This document shows, in pieces, positions 1 through 8,189 of a stretch of 42,207 nt of DNA. The stretch is from NCBI GenBank assembly GCA_002348705.1, contig DEAU01000007.1, forward strand, positions 1-42,207, read 5' to 3'. The notes under the pieces were generated by a model. That model had not been told where the DNA came from, searched no databases, and was given only the letters and a program-made list of their open reading frames with translations. Both the position numbers and the translations under genes were made by a program. Source of the stretch: Candidatus Neomicrothrix sp. UBA2974. GTDB taxonomy: Bacteria; Actinomycetota; Acidimicrobiia; Acidimicrobiales; MedAcidi-G1. Each line of letters begins with the position of its first letter. Position 1 is the first letter of the stretch.

Positions 1-3000
1 TGGTTCGGTCGGGTCCGACGGTTCGGTCGTGGTGGTTGTCGGTGTTGTCGGTTCGGTGGTCGTCGTGGTCGTCGTTGTGGTCGTGGTCGTGGTCGTGGTC
101 GTCGGTGGTGGTTCGACGACTGGCGGTTCGACGAAGTCGATTCCTACGCATGTGGTGCCGTCGTTGATCGCGGTTGCCTGCGAGTTGGCGACCCGGCGGA
201 TGGTCGCTGTTCTGGCGTTGAGGTCAATGGTGTCGATGAGGACCTCGTAGACGCCGGCGCCACTGTTCGACGCGAAGTAGAAGCGGTCTTCGTGGCTCCA
301 CGCGGCGCCGAACCCTCCGTTGGTGAGCTGGGCCGGCGACCCGTTTTCGAACAGGTTGATGGTCCACGCCTGGGGCTGGTCGTCGTAGGACCAGATCCGC
401 AGCTCGTGGTCCCAGGTGTTGACGCCCATGGCGTAGGCACGTTCACCGTCGCCGAGGTCGACGCGCAGGGCGGCGACGTCGGCCACCCCGCCTGTTCCGG
501 TGACGACCGGCGTGATCTGTGACCGGTTCGCTGCGTCGCCGGGGTTGGCGAACCCGTCCATGTCGGCGACGGCGCTCAACGTGTAGAAGTTGTTGCCCCG
601 CGGCCACACGAACCTTCCCTGGCCGTCGACATCACCCGAGTTGCTCATGTGTGGAACCCGGGCCACGAACGCGACGTTCCCGGCGCCGTCGAAGCGCACC
701 AGGTAGCCGAACCCCTGGACCCGCATGATCCCGTAGAGGGCGCCGTCGACCGGGTTGATGCCGATGCCGTTGAGGTGCGTGTACGACGGGGTCCGGTCGA
801 AACGAATGGAGAAGATCTCGGAGTACCCGCCGGTGGCCAGGTCGAGTTGTTTGACCGAATGCCCGACCCCCGGGGTGCCGATGACCTGGATCAACGACGG
901 GTACGTCGAACAATCGAAACCTGCGACCACTACCTGTTCAGGGACGGGGGAGGGCGGCGGTGGAGGCGTGGGGACGGTGAGAGAAGCGACGTTGGACAAC
1001 TTCGAAGTCCCATCGGTCCAGGTGGTGCGAATCTGGAACGAATGGACCCCGTTGGCCAGGTCGAACAGCGTGTCTTCGGGGATCACGCTGCCGGCGTAGG
1101 TGCCGTGGGTGGTCCAAGACCCGGAGGGACCCTGCCAGGCCAGTTCATGTGACTGCACGCCAGCGGTCGGGCTCGGCGTCCAAGTGAGGAGGGCGTCGCT
1201 TTGCGCCGCGACCGCAGACAACACCACCCCCGGTCCGGTCGCACCGGAGTCTGTGGTCGCACAGGTCCCGGACGAAGACGAAGTACGGGTCTGACCTGAG
1301 GGGCAGCCGCATTCGGCAAGGTTCCAGTTCGCCTCCAGGGTGCAGTCGGTCTCCGGGATGGGTTCGTCGTCGACGTTGGTGACGGTGACGGTCACGTCAG
1401 CCACCGGGTCGTAGTCATCGTCGGAGGAGCCGTCGACGACGGACACGGTGATCGTCGCCAACTGGGGGCCGTCGACCAAGCTGTCGTCCACGCCTGTGGT
1501 GGTTACAGCCTGGGCGGTGTCCCAGTTGCTCGACGTGAACGTCAACTGGGCCGGCGACACCGTCACCTCCCCGGTGTCAGAACTGGCAACCGAGACGACC
1601 ACGTCAGATGACGGCTGGGTGTTGAGCACCACGGTGAACGTGTCGGTGCCGCCGGATTCGGTGGTCGCCGTCGAACCGTCCGACTCGATGACCGAAACTC
1701 CCGGAGAGTCGTCGTCAGAGGTGGTCACCGTGATCGTCTGGTCGGCCAGCGCGTCGAACGCGTTGTCGCTGGAGGCGTCGACGATGGCCACGGTCACCGC
1801 AGTGGTCTGGTTGCCGTCGGTGAGATTGTCGTCGACGCCGGTGACCGCCACATACTGGGATGTCGACCAGTTCGACGACGTGAACGTCAACTGGGCCGGC
1901 GACACCGTCGCCTCGCCGGTGTCAGCCGATGACACTTCGAACACGACGTCAGAAGTGGGTTGCGCGGTGAGAACAACGGGGACCATCACTGTCGCGATAA
2001 ACGGGCCTTCGGCGACGGTTACCGACGTGCCGGAAGTACCCGACAGGGTGTAGCCGGCTGCGTCGTCATCAGAGGTGGTCACCGTGACCGTCTGGTCGGC
2101 CACCGAGTCGTACGCATCATCCGACGACCCGTCGACGACGGCCACGGTCACCGCAGTGGTCTGGGTACCGTCGACGGCACTGTCGTCGACGCCGGCGACC
2201 GTCACGGTCTGCGCGGTGTTCCAGTTGCCCGACGTGAACGTCAACGTGGCCGGCGACACCGTGGCCTCGCCGGTGTCAGCCGAGACGACCGAGATGACCA
2301 CGTCCGAGGACGGCTGGTCGCCGAGCACCACCGTGAAATCCTGCGCGGTTGGACCGGCCTCGGACACCGACGCCGAAGTCGTAGACAACGTCACAGATGC
2401 GTTGTTGAGCGCGAACACCACTGCCGATCCCGCGTCGGGCTTTCCGTCGATCGTGTCGAAGTAGGAGCCGGCGATAACGGTGCCGGCGTCGTCGGACAAC
2501 GAAACCGAGTTCCCGAAGTACCTCGAGGTGGCAGCCTGGTTCAGGGTCTGCTGCTGGGTCCAGGTGCTGCCACTACGGGTGAACACCTTCGCCGTCCCGG
2601 AGTTAAGGCTCATTGTGTCGGCCCATGGTGCGCCTACAACGGCGGTGTTGCCGTCGGCGGACAACGCGACCGCCTTTGCCGGCCCGGAACCACTTCCATA
2701 TCCGGGGCTCGTGTTGACGCCCCCGAAGACGTCTCCAGCGGCGCCTTCGGCCGAGGTGAGGGTCTGCTGCTGGGTCCAGGTGCTGCCACTACGGGTGAAC
2801 ACCGTCGCCGATCCTTGATAGGCGTTGCTCCCCACCGTGGCGGACCCGGCGCCACCGATCAGGGTGTTGCCGTCGTCGGATAAATCGAGCCCGTAGCCGC
2901 CGAAACCGCACCTTGCCTCACCCCCGGTCGGCACAAGGGTCTGCTGTTCAGTCCAGGTGCTGCCACTCCGGGTGAGCACCCGCACCGCCCCCGCGTAGCC

Positions 3001-3858
3001 GTTGTTGCACGAGTAGCCAAGGTAAGTGCCGTTCACTGCCGTCCAGTCGGCGATCGAGGCGCCGTCCGCATCTCCGACAGCCGCGGTGTTGCCGTCAGAT
3101 GACAACGCCACCGACATGCCGTGGAACTTGTCGTCTACGTTTCCATAGCCACCTTCGAGTGCGATGGACTGCTGGAGGGTCCAGGTGCTGCCACTCCGGG
3201 TGAAAACAACCGCCGCCACGTTGTTCGACGAACTCAACTTGGTCCCGACCATTACCGTGTCGCCATCACCAGATACCGCGACCGAATAGCCGAACGCTGC
3301 GTGGTTGACAGTGCCCAAGTAGGAAGCGCCGACCTGGCAGACCGGATCCGAATCGGCACAGGTCAGATGCGCCTGCACGGTCCAGGTAGTTCCGCTGCGG
3401 GCAAAGATGGTCACCGAACCTGCATTGCTGGCGCCATATTCAAAGTCGAGACGATCGGCGAATGCGCCGACGACAGCCGTATTGCCGTCAGCCGACAAGG
3501 CCACCGCCGCCCCAAACCAGTCCGACCTCATCCCGAGATCCTGCGGCTCAGGATTGGAAAGAGCCTGCTGCAGGGTCCAGGTGGTTCCGCTTCGGACGAA
3601 CACCTTCGCCACTCCGGGTTCGTATCGTCCAGCCCTTGTGCGGCCGACGATTGCCGTGTTGCCATCACCAGATAACGCCACGCCCGCTCCGAGCATGGCG
3701 TCCTGCTCCGGATCGGAGTCGGTGAGGCGCTGCTGCTCCGAGTATTCCGCTGCCGCCACGCCTTCCATCAACAGCGTCGACGTGACCACGATGAGCACCG
3801 CGACAACCCATCGCCATCGCGCTCCCACACCGGGGCGCCGCACGAGACCGACTTTCAC
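1..3858 (-). CDS. Large exported propeller/Calx-beta surface protein (partial, C-terminus off left edge)
   Basis: The minus frame is open from a GTG at 3858 to the window edge (1286 residues, no stop). Residues 1-37 form a signal peptide: basic start, hydrophobic core about 18-30, Ala-rich end before Glu38. Residues about 38-480 hold seven repeats pairing an 'SxDGNTAxVGA' strand with an 'FxRSGSTWTxQQxL' strand, which fits a seven-bladed FG-GAP-like beta-propeller. Residues about 484-833 hold three Calx-beta-like repeats with 'SADTGEATVSP', 'LTFTSxNW' and 'TVTTSDDD' signatures. Next come a short Cys-rich piece, an FN3-like segment, a Pro linker, a DUF6923-like domain (about 975-1240) and a Thr-rich stalk at the edge. 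The role is inferred to be adhesion or surface display; the missing end probably carries an anchor. The start agrees with a TAGCCT hexamer 7 nt upstream. Confidence 0.85.
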   Translation of the reverse strand, partial: MKVGLVRRPGVGARWRWVVAVLIVVTSTLLMEGVAAAEYSEQQRLTDSDPEQDAMLGAGVALSGDGNTAIVGRTRAGRYEPGVAKVFVRSGTTWTLQQALSNPEPQDLGMRSDWFGAAVALSADGNTAVVGAFADRLDFEYGASNAGSVTIFARSGTTWTVQAHLTCADSDPVCQVGASYLGTVNHAAFGYSVAVSGDGDTVMVGTKLSSSNNVAAVVFTRSGSTWTLQQSIALEGGYGNVDDKFHGMSVALSSDGNTAAVGDADGASIADWTAVNGTYLGYSCNNGYAGAVRVLTRSGSTWTEQQTLVPTGGEARCGFGGYGLDLSDDGNTLIGGAGSATVGSNAYQGSATVFTRSGSTWTQQQTLTSAEGAAGDVFGGVNTSPGYGSGSGPAKAVALSADGNTAVVGAPWADTMSLNSGTAKVFTRSGSTWTQQQTLNQAATSRYFGNSVSLSDDAGTVIAGSYFDTIDGKPDAGSAVVFALNNASVTLSTTSASVSEAGPTAQDFTVVLGDQPSSDVVISVVSADTGEATVSPATLTFTSGNWNTAQTVTVAGVDDSAVDGTQTTAVTVAVVDGSSDDAYDSVADQTVTVTTSDDDAAGYTLSGTSGTSVTVAEGPFIATVMVPVVLTAQPTSDVVFEVSSADTGEATVSPAQLTFTSSNWSTSQYVAVTGVDDNLTDGNQTTAVTVAIVDASSDNAFDALADQTITVTTSDDDSPGVSVIESDGSTATTESGGTDTFTVVLNTQPSSDVVVSVASSDTGEVTVSPAQLTFTSSNWDTAQAVTTTGVDDSLVDGPQLATITVSVVDGSSDDDYDPVADVTVTVTNVDDEPIPETDCTLEANWNLAECGCPSGQTRTSSSSGTCATTDSGATGPGVVLSAVAAQSDALLTWTPSPTAGVQSHELAWQGPSGSWTTHGTYAGSVIPEDTLFDLANGVHSFQIRTTWTDGTSKLSNVASLTVPTPPPPPSPVPEQVVVAGFDCSTYPSLIQVIGTPGVGHSVKQLDLATGGYSEIFSIRFDRTPSYTHLNGIGINPVDGALYGIMRVQGFGYLVRFDGAGNVAFVARVPHMSNSGDVDGQGRFVWPRGNNFYTLSAVADMDGFANPGDAANRSQITPVVTGTGGVADVAALRVDLGDGERAYAMGVNTWDHELRIWSYDDQPQAWTINLFENGSPAQLTNGGFGAAWSHEDRFYFASNSGAGVYEVLIDTIDLNARTATIRRVANSQATAINDGTTCVGIDFVEPPVVEPPPTTTTTTTTTTTTTTTTEPTTPTTTTTEPSDPTEP
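28..114 (-). repeat. Low-complexity Thr-rich coding tract
   Basis: On the plus strand this stretch is almost entirely GTCGTGGTC-type triplets. In the minus coding frame of the exported protein it reads as an uninterrupted run of Thr codons (ACC/ACG/ACA) with occasional Glu and Pro. Such Thr/Pro tracts usually form extended, often glycosylated stalks in surface proteins. The triplet nature makes the length prone to slippage. Confidence 0.8.
2543..3206 (-). repeat. In-frame repeats encoding propeller blades
   Basis: A 44-nt stretch is identical at 2543-2586 and 2759-2802, 216 nt (72 codons) apart. A diverged copy lies at 2936-2979, and a shorter one ends at 3206. All lie in the same minus-strand frame and encode the 'TRSGSTWTxQQxL' blade strand. 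Conservation at the DNA level, not only the protein level, suggests recent duplication or gene conversion between blades. Confidence 0.85.
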
Positions 3859-3865
3859 CACCTCA

Positions 3866-3871
3866 AGGCTA
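3866..3871 (-). promoter_or_regulatory. Putative -10 hexamer (TAGCCT), leaderless start
   Basis: Read on the minus strand, TAGCCT lies 7 nt before the GTG at 3858. That is the spacing expected if transcription starts on or next to the start codon. A GAGG also lies close to the GTG but is too near to be a normal Shine-Dalgarno. No convincing -35 is seen. Confidence 0.4.
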
Positions 3872-4004
3872 CGTAGATCGGCAGAGCCACCAACAGGACC
3901 GCTCTTCCCCACAGGCCCCATCGGCGACTTTTGCAGCAAGGGTGGCCTTTAGTGGCAGCAACGCGCCAGGTAACGCGTTCCCCCCAGTGGAGGTCCTGGT
4001 TGCG

Positions 4005-4475
4005 TCAACCCTGGTACAGGCTGAGGGCGTCGTAGAGGACTGCGGGGACGTCGTCGTTGCCCACCACATGGATAGCCACCTGGGTAGCGACAAGCGTGCC
4101 CTTTTTGTGCTCCCGGACATCCTTGATCCGGTTCCGGGCATGCAATGTCGAGCCCACAGGCACCGGGGCCAGGAGGCGGAGGCCATCGGCTCCGTAGTTC
4201 ACGACGTTCTGCTGGCCAACCACCTTCACGTGGCCGGTGCGGTTCAAGGTGGGCAGCAGGCTGAGTGTGAAGAAGCCGTGAGCGATCGGACCGCCAAAAG
4301 GTCCCGCCGTGGCCCGTTCCACGTCGACGTGGATCCACTGGTGATCGCCGGTGAGGTCTGCGAACTGGTTCACCTTCTCCTGCGTCATTTCGTACTCGGG
4401 GCCCCAGTCGCTCCACTCCTCAGTAATGGCGCCACGAAGGCCGTCCAAGTCGTCGAAGGCAATCTCTTGCATCAT
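4005..4475 (-). CDS. MaoC-like (R)-hydratase
   Basis: This 156-residue hot-dog-fold protein is expected to hydrate a trans-2-enoyl-CoA. The hydratase-2 motif is clear at about residues 43-72: 'GDHQWIHVDVERA', then 'GPFGGPIAHGFFTLSLL', with the catalytic Asp/His pair in 'DHQWIH'. The length is normal for a stand-alone MaoC protein. A GGGAG lies 4 nt before the first of two adjacent ATGs (4475), so either Met could start translation. The gene is divergent from the acyl-CoA synthetase at 4586, with a 15-nt palindrome 20 nt upstream of it, suggesting shared control. The exact substrate cannot be read from the sequence. Confidence 0.88.
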   Translation of the reverse strand: MMQEIAFDDLDGLRGAITEEWSDWGPEYEMTQEKVNQFADLTGDHQWIHVDVERATAGPFGGPIAHGFFTLSLLPTLNRTGHVKVVGQQNVVNYGADGLRLLAPVPVGSTLHARNRIKDVREHKKGTLVATQVAIHVVGNDDVPAVLYDALSLYQG

Positions 4476-4495
4476 CGTGCTCCCGTCGGTGTTCT

Positions 4496-4510
4496 ATGAA
4501 CCAGGTTCAT
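4496..4510. promoter_or_regulatory. Perfect 15-nt palindrome, putative operator
   Basis: The sequence ATGAACC-A-GGTTCAT is a perfect inverted repeat with 7-nt arms around one base. It lies in the 110-nt gap between the divergent MaoC (start 4475) and acyl-CoA synthetase (start 4586). The GAAC/GTTC half-sites resemble those bound by TetR-family lipid regulators in actinobacteria, but the regulator is not identified. An in-frame ATG at 4496 falls inside the palindrome, which argues against that ATG as a start codon. Confidence 0.6.
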
Positions 4511-4585
4511 CTACACGAGTGTTCCGGCTTCTCTGAACCGGCCTGGTGGGACCATCATGGCTTCCTAGACATCAGGGAGGCGAAA

Positions 4586-6316
4586 TTGGACAAGTACTAC
4601 CGCGAAGCGTGGACTGAGCTGACCGCGACGGGCGCGCCCTTTGCCTGGTCTTTGACCGAAGTACGCGGCGTTCCGACTCGCACCTACGACTCTGCACCAC
4701 CAAACCTGGCCCTCCTGTGGGCCAGCTCGGCTGCCCAAGGCGACAAGGAGTACCTCGTCTATCGGGATGAGCGAATTACCTATGCCGAGGCCCACGAAGC
4801 AGTCGACGCCTTGGCTGCCCATCTCGCCGCCAACGGGGTTTCGCACGGCGACCGGGTAGCTCTGGCCATGCGAAACCTCCCCGAATGGATCGTGGCGTAC
4901 TGGGCCACAATCCGGTTGGGCGCCGCTGTTGTCGGAATGAACGCCTGGTGGACCGGTCCCGAGATGGAGTTTGGCTTGTCCGACTCGGCGCCGAGAGTCC
5001 TGCTGTGCGACGCCGAACGCCTGGAACGGGTGGTGCCCCATCTCGACGCACTACGGGCTCACCACCCGCTCCACGTCGTGGCCGTCCGATCCAACGACGC
5101 GCAACTCCCTGACGACGCCGTGCACTGGGACGAAGCGCTGACTGCCGATTCCGGCGCGCTCGGCGAGGTCGCCATCGACCCTGACGACGACCTTTGCATC
5201 TTCTACACCTCGGGGACCACCGGGCAGCCGAAGGGCGCCGTACTGACCCACCGGGGAGCTGCCAACAACCTCTTCAACCTTGCCTTCTGGCAGGTCATGC
5301 AGGCCAGCGCCGAAGCCAAGGCAATCGCTGCTGGAGAGGCTCCTCCCGGTTCCGACAAGCAACCCGGGGAGTCCAGCCCCGGTGCGTTGCTCGCCGTGCC
5401 GCTATTCCACGTCACTGGCTGCAACTGTTGCCTGCACCCAGTCACTGCGGTGGGGGGAAAGCTCCTCCTCATGCACCGCTGGGACCCCGAGGAAGCGCTG
5501 GAGATCATCGAGCGGGAACGTCCGTCGACATTCACCAGTGTGCCGACCATGGCGCGCGAGTTGATCAACAGTCCAGATTTTGAGAAACGGGACACCTCGA
5601 GCCTCGCCCACCTCGGCGGCGGGGGCGCAGCGGTCCAACCTGATCTCGTGCAGAAGATTGAGGACCGCATCGATGGCCGGCCCAGCACCGGCTATGGCCT
5701 CACCGAGGTCAACGGCGTCATCACGATCAACGCCGGCCACTTCTTCTTGGCCAAGCCGGCCTCGGCCGGCTCTCCATGTCCGGTCATGGAGGCCCGAATC
5801 GTGGACGAGGACGGCACCGATCAGCCGATCGGCGGCCACGGCGAACTGTGGGTCCGGGGTGGCAACGTGTTCCGCGGCTACCTGAATCGTCCCGAGGCCA
5901 ACGCCGAGGTCCTTACCGATGGTTGGTTCCATACCGGGGACATCGGCTACCTGGACGAGGACGGCTTCCTGTTTCTCGTGGACCGCGCCAAGGACATGGT
6001 GCTGCGCAGCGGCGAAAACGTCTACTGCGCCGAGGTAGAGGCCGCCGTCTATGAGCATCCGGCTGTCGCTGAGGCGGCGGTGTTTGCCGTACCCGACGAG
6101 CGCCACGGTGAGGCGGTCGGCATTGCCGTGGTGCTGCTCCCCGAGGCCCAACTGACGGCCGAGGAACTGCGGACCCATACCGGCGAGTTGATCGCCCGCC
6201 ACAAGGTCCCCGAACACGTGTGGTTCCGAGACGAGCCTCTGCCCCGCAACGCCAATGGCAAGTTCGTCAAGCGGGACCTGCGCGACGAACTCGTCGGAAC
6301 ACCCAGTGCCGTCTGA
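4586..6316 (+). CDS. AMP-forming acyl-CoA synthetase 1
   Basis: This ANL-superfamily ligase activates a carboxylic acid as acyl-AMP and then as the CoA thioester. Visible motifs are the P-loop 'YTSGTTGQPKGAVLTH', 'STGYGLTEVNG', 'WFHTGDIGYLDEDG', the hinge 'VDRAKDMVLRSGENVYCAEVE' and the catalytic Lys in 'PRNANGKFVKRDL'. I place the start at TTG 4586: AGGGAGG at 4574-4580 is 5 nt upstream, giving 576 residues. The frame is open further up to an ATG at 4496, but that codon has no Shine-Dalgarno and lies in the palindrome. Synthetase 2 follows 26 nt downstream. The substrate is unknown: fatty, aromatic or apocarotenoid acids are all possible. Confidence 0.9.
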   Translation: MDKYYREAWTELTATGAPFAWSLTEVRGVPTRTYDSAPPNLALLWASSAAQGDKEYLVYRDERITYAEAHEAVDALAAHLAANGVSHGDRVALAMRNLPEWIVAYWATIRLGAAVVGMNAWWTGPEMEFGLSDSAPRVLLCDAERLERVVPHLDALRAHHPLHVVAVRSNDAQLPDDAVHWDEALTADSGALGEVAIDPDDDLCIFYTSGTTGQPKGAVLTHRGAANNLFNLAFWQVMQASAEAKAIAAGEAPPGSDKQPGESSPGALLAVPLFHVTGCNCCLHPVTAVGGKLLLMHRWDPEEALEIIERERPSTFTSVPTMARELINSPDFEKRDTSSLAHLGGGGAAVQPDLVQKIEDRIDGRPSTGYGLTEVNGVITINAGHFFLAKPASAGSPCPVMEARIVDEDGTDQPIGGHGELWVRGGNVFRGYLNRPEANAEVLTDGWFHTGDIGYLDEDGFLFLVDRAKDMVLRSGENVYCAEVEAAVYEHPAVAEAAVFAVPDERHGEAVGIAVVLLPEAQLTAEELRTHTGELIARHKVPEHVWFRDEPLPRNANGKFVKRDLRDELVGTPSAV

Positions 6317-6342
6317 GCTGACGAAATTCGAGGAGGAGAACC

Positions 6343-8049
6343 GTGGCCGGCCCAACCACTGAACAGGGAAAGGGCGATGGCGAAGCACCCGACCCCATGG
6401 AACAGATCATGGCCCTCATGGCCCCCGGCGCTCCGTTCGAAATGGGCACCGAGGAGGTTCTCGGCGAGGAGATGCAGGTCTTCGTCCAACGACTTGGCTC
6501 GCTGCGCGACCTGCTGGCCTCATCGACCCGTTACGGCGACGTCGACTACGCCGTCTTCCACGACGGGAGTCGGCGCATCCCCCTTTCCTTCGCCGACAAC
6601 GTCCGCCGGGTCGCCTCGGTGGCTGCTGGCCTGTCCGACCGCGGCATTAGCCCCGGTGACCGGGTGGCCATCCTGGCCGCCAACCGCCCGGAGTGGCTTT
6701 TGACGTTCTGGGCCACCGTGTCTCTCGGCGCCGTCGTCGTGGCTTGTAACGGATGGTGGACGCGCGACGAGATCGAGCACGCGCTGACTCGGACCCGCCC
6801 ATCGTTGCTGGTTGCCGACCGTCGTCGCCTCGATCGCCTCGCAGGCGCCGATCCCGGCATGCCCGTGGTCGTCATGGAGGACGAATTCGACGCCTTGGCC
6901 AATTTCGCCCCCGACGTCGAACTGCCGGACGTCGCCATCGACGAAGACCAGCCGGCGTTGATGCAGTTCACTTCGGGCACTACTGGGCGCCCCAAGGCCG
7001 CCGTGCTGAGCCACCGAAGCCTCGTGGGCTTCGTCCAGATCGTCACCTTCCTGGGAGCCGCCCAAGCGGCGCAGGTCGGAGCCTCGACCTCGGGTGCAGC
7101 ACGCCCCCGGTTGGCAGTGTTCCCGATGTTTCACATCTCGGGACTGCAGAGCGCCAGCATCACCCCCATGGCCACCGGCGCTGGCAACGTCTGGCCTATG
7201 GGCCGGTTCGACCCAGCCACGGTCATCCGCCTTACCGCTGAAGAACGCATATACGCCTGGAACGGCACGGCTACCCACATCTTCCGGCTTCTGGAGAGCC
7301 CCGAGATAGACGACCTCGACGTAAGTCTTGTGGAAACCGTCGCCATCGGCGGCTCAGCCACCACAACAGAACTGGTCCGGGCCACTGAGGAGCGTTTCCC
7401 CCACTTGGTGAACACCTTCACATCTGGGTACGGATCGACAGAGGCTGGAGGGATGGTCAGCCACGCCAGTAACGAGATGCTCCGGGCGAACGCCGACAGC
7501 ATCGGCATGGCGATGCCCACGGTTTCACTAAAGGTCGTCGACGAGAACGAAGACGAGGTCCCCGAGGGGGAAAGTGGCGCCATCTGCGTTCGTAGCCCAC
7601 TCACCATGATCGGCTACTGGGAGGACCCGGAGGCAACCGCCGAAGCGCTCCTTGAAGGCCGGTGGCTGAAGACCGGCGACTACGGACGTCTCGACGGCGG
7701 CCAACTGTTCCTTTCCAGCCGACTGCGCGATCTGATCCTCCGAGGTGGCGAAAATGTCTATCCGGCCGAGGTGGAGGCCCGCTTGGAGATGCATCCGGCG
7801 GTTGTTGAATGCGCTGTAGACGGGGTCGAACACCGGACTTTGGGACAGGAGGTCAAGGCCTATGTGTTACTGCGACCCGACACGGACCTCGACCTCGAAG
7901 AGGTCCGGGCGTTCTGCGGCGAGACGCTTGCCTCCTACAAGTTGCCCGACCACCTCGAGGTTTTGACCGAGCCGTTGCCCCGCAACGCTTCAGGAAAGGT
8001 CGTCAAGGCTGTGCTCCGGGGCGAGGTTCCGCAAACTTTCGTTGAATAG
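6343..8049 (+). CDS. AMP-forming acyl-CoA synthetase 2
   Basis: A second ANL ligase of 568 residues, starting at GTG 6343 behind a strong AGGAGGAG at 6331-6338. Motifs are 'FTSGTTGRPKAAVLSH', 'TSGYGSTEAGG', 'WLKTGDYGRLDGG', 'SSRLRDLILRGGENVYPAEVE' and the C-terminal 'PRNASGKVVK' with the catalytic Lys. It is a diverged paralogue of the gene upstream, sharing the layout and the 'CNGWWT/MNAWWT' segment, so the pair probably arose by tandem duplication followed by substrate divergence. It is probably cotranscribed with synthetase 1. Confidence 0.9.
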   Translation: MAGPTTEQGKGDGEAPDPMEQIMALMAPGAPFEMGTEEVLGEEMQVFVQRLGSLRDLLASSTRYGDVDYAVFHDGSRRIPLSFADNVRRVASVAAGLSDRGISPGDRVAILAANRPEWLLTFWATVSLGAVVVACNGWWTRDEIEHALTRTRPSLLVADRRRLDRLAGADPGMPVVVMEDEFDALANFAPDVELPDVAIDEDQPALMQFTSGTTGRPKAAVLSHRSLVGFVQIVTFLGAAQAAQVGASTSGAARPRLAVFPMFHISGLQSASITPMATGAGNVWPMGRFDPATVIRLTAEERIYAWNGTATHIFRLLESPEIDDLDVSLVETVAIGGSATTTELVRATEERFPHLVNTFTSGYGSTEAGGMVSHASNEMLRANADSIGMAMPTVSLKVVDENEDEVPEGESGAICVRSPLTMIGYWEDPEATAEALLEGRWLKTGDYGRLDGGQLFLSSRLRDLILRGGENVYPAEVEARLEMHPAVVECAVDGVEHRTLGQEVKAYVLLRPDTDLDLEEVRAFCGETLASYKLPDHLEVLTEPLPRNASGKVVKAVLRGEVPQTFVE

Positions 8050-8189
8050 GCCCGGTAGGAGCGGTTCGGTGGACGGATCGGGCAACCTAGGTCGCTATCC
8101 GAAGCGTGACCTTCGTCGAGTTGTGGCCCAGATGGTCGGGGCCACTTCCGACGCGAAACCATCAGCCTCTAGAGGAGAGGTGACCGGCG

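Noticed and set aside
2543..3206. Spaced repeats that look CRISPR-like at first sight
   Set aside because: The spacing is irregular and in codon multiples, the copies lie within one coding frame, and no cas genes are present.
1448..3952. Several long plus-strand open frames opposite the exported protein
   Set aside because: They are antisense shadows of the minus-strand frame, which is open for 3.8 kb, has a signal peptide and has clear domain repeats; the plus frames have no recognisable domains.
5402..6388. 328-codon minus-strand open frame
   Set aside because: It is antisense to acyl-CoA synthetase 1, which has all ANL motifs; the reverse frame shows no family features.
6520..7278. 252-codon minus-strand open frame
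   Set aside because: It is a shadow of acyl-CoA synthetase 2, with no domain or start signal.
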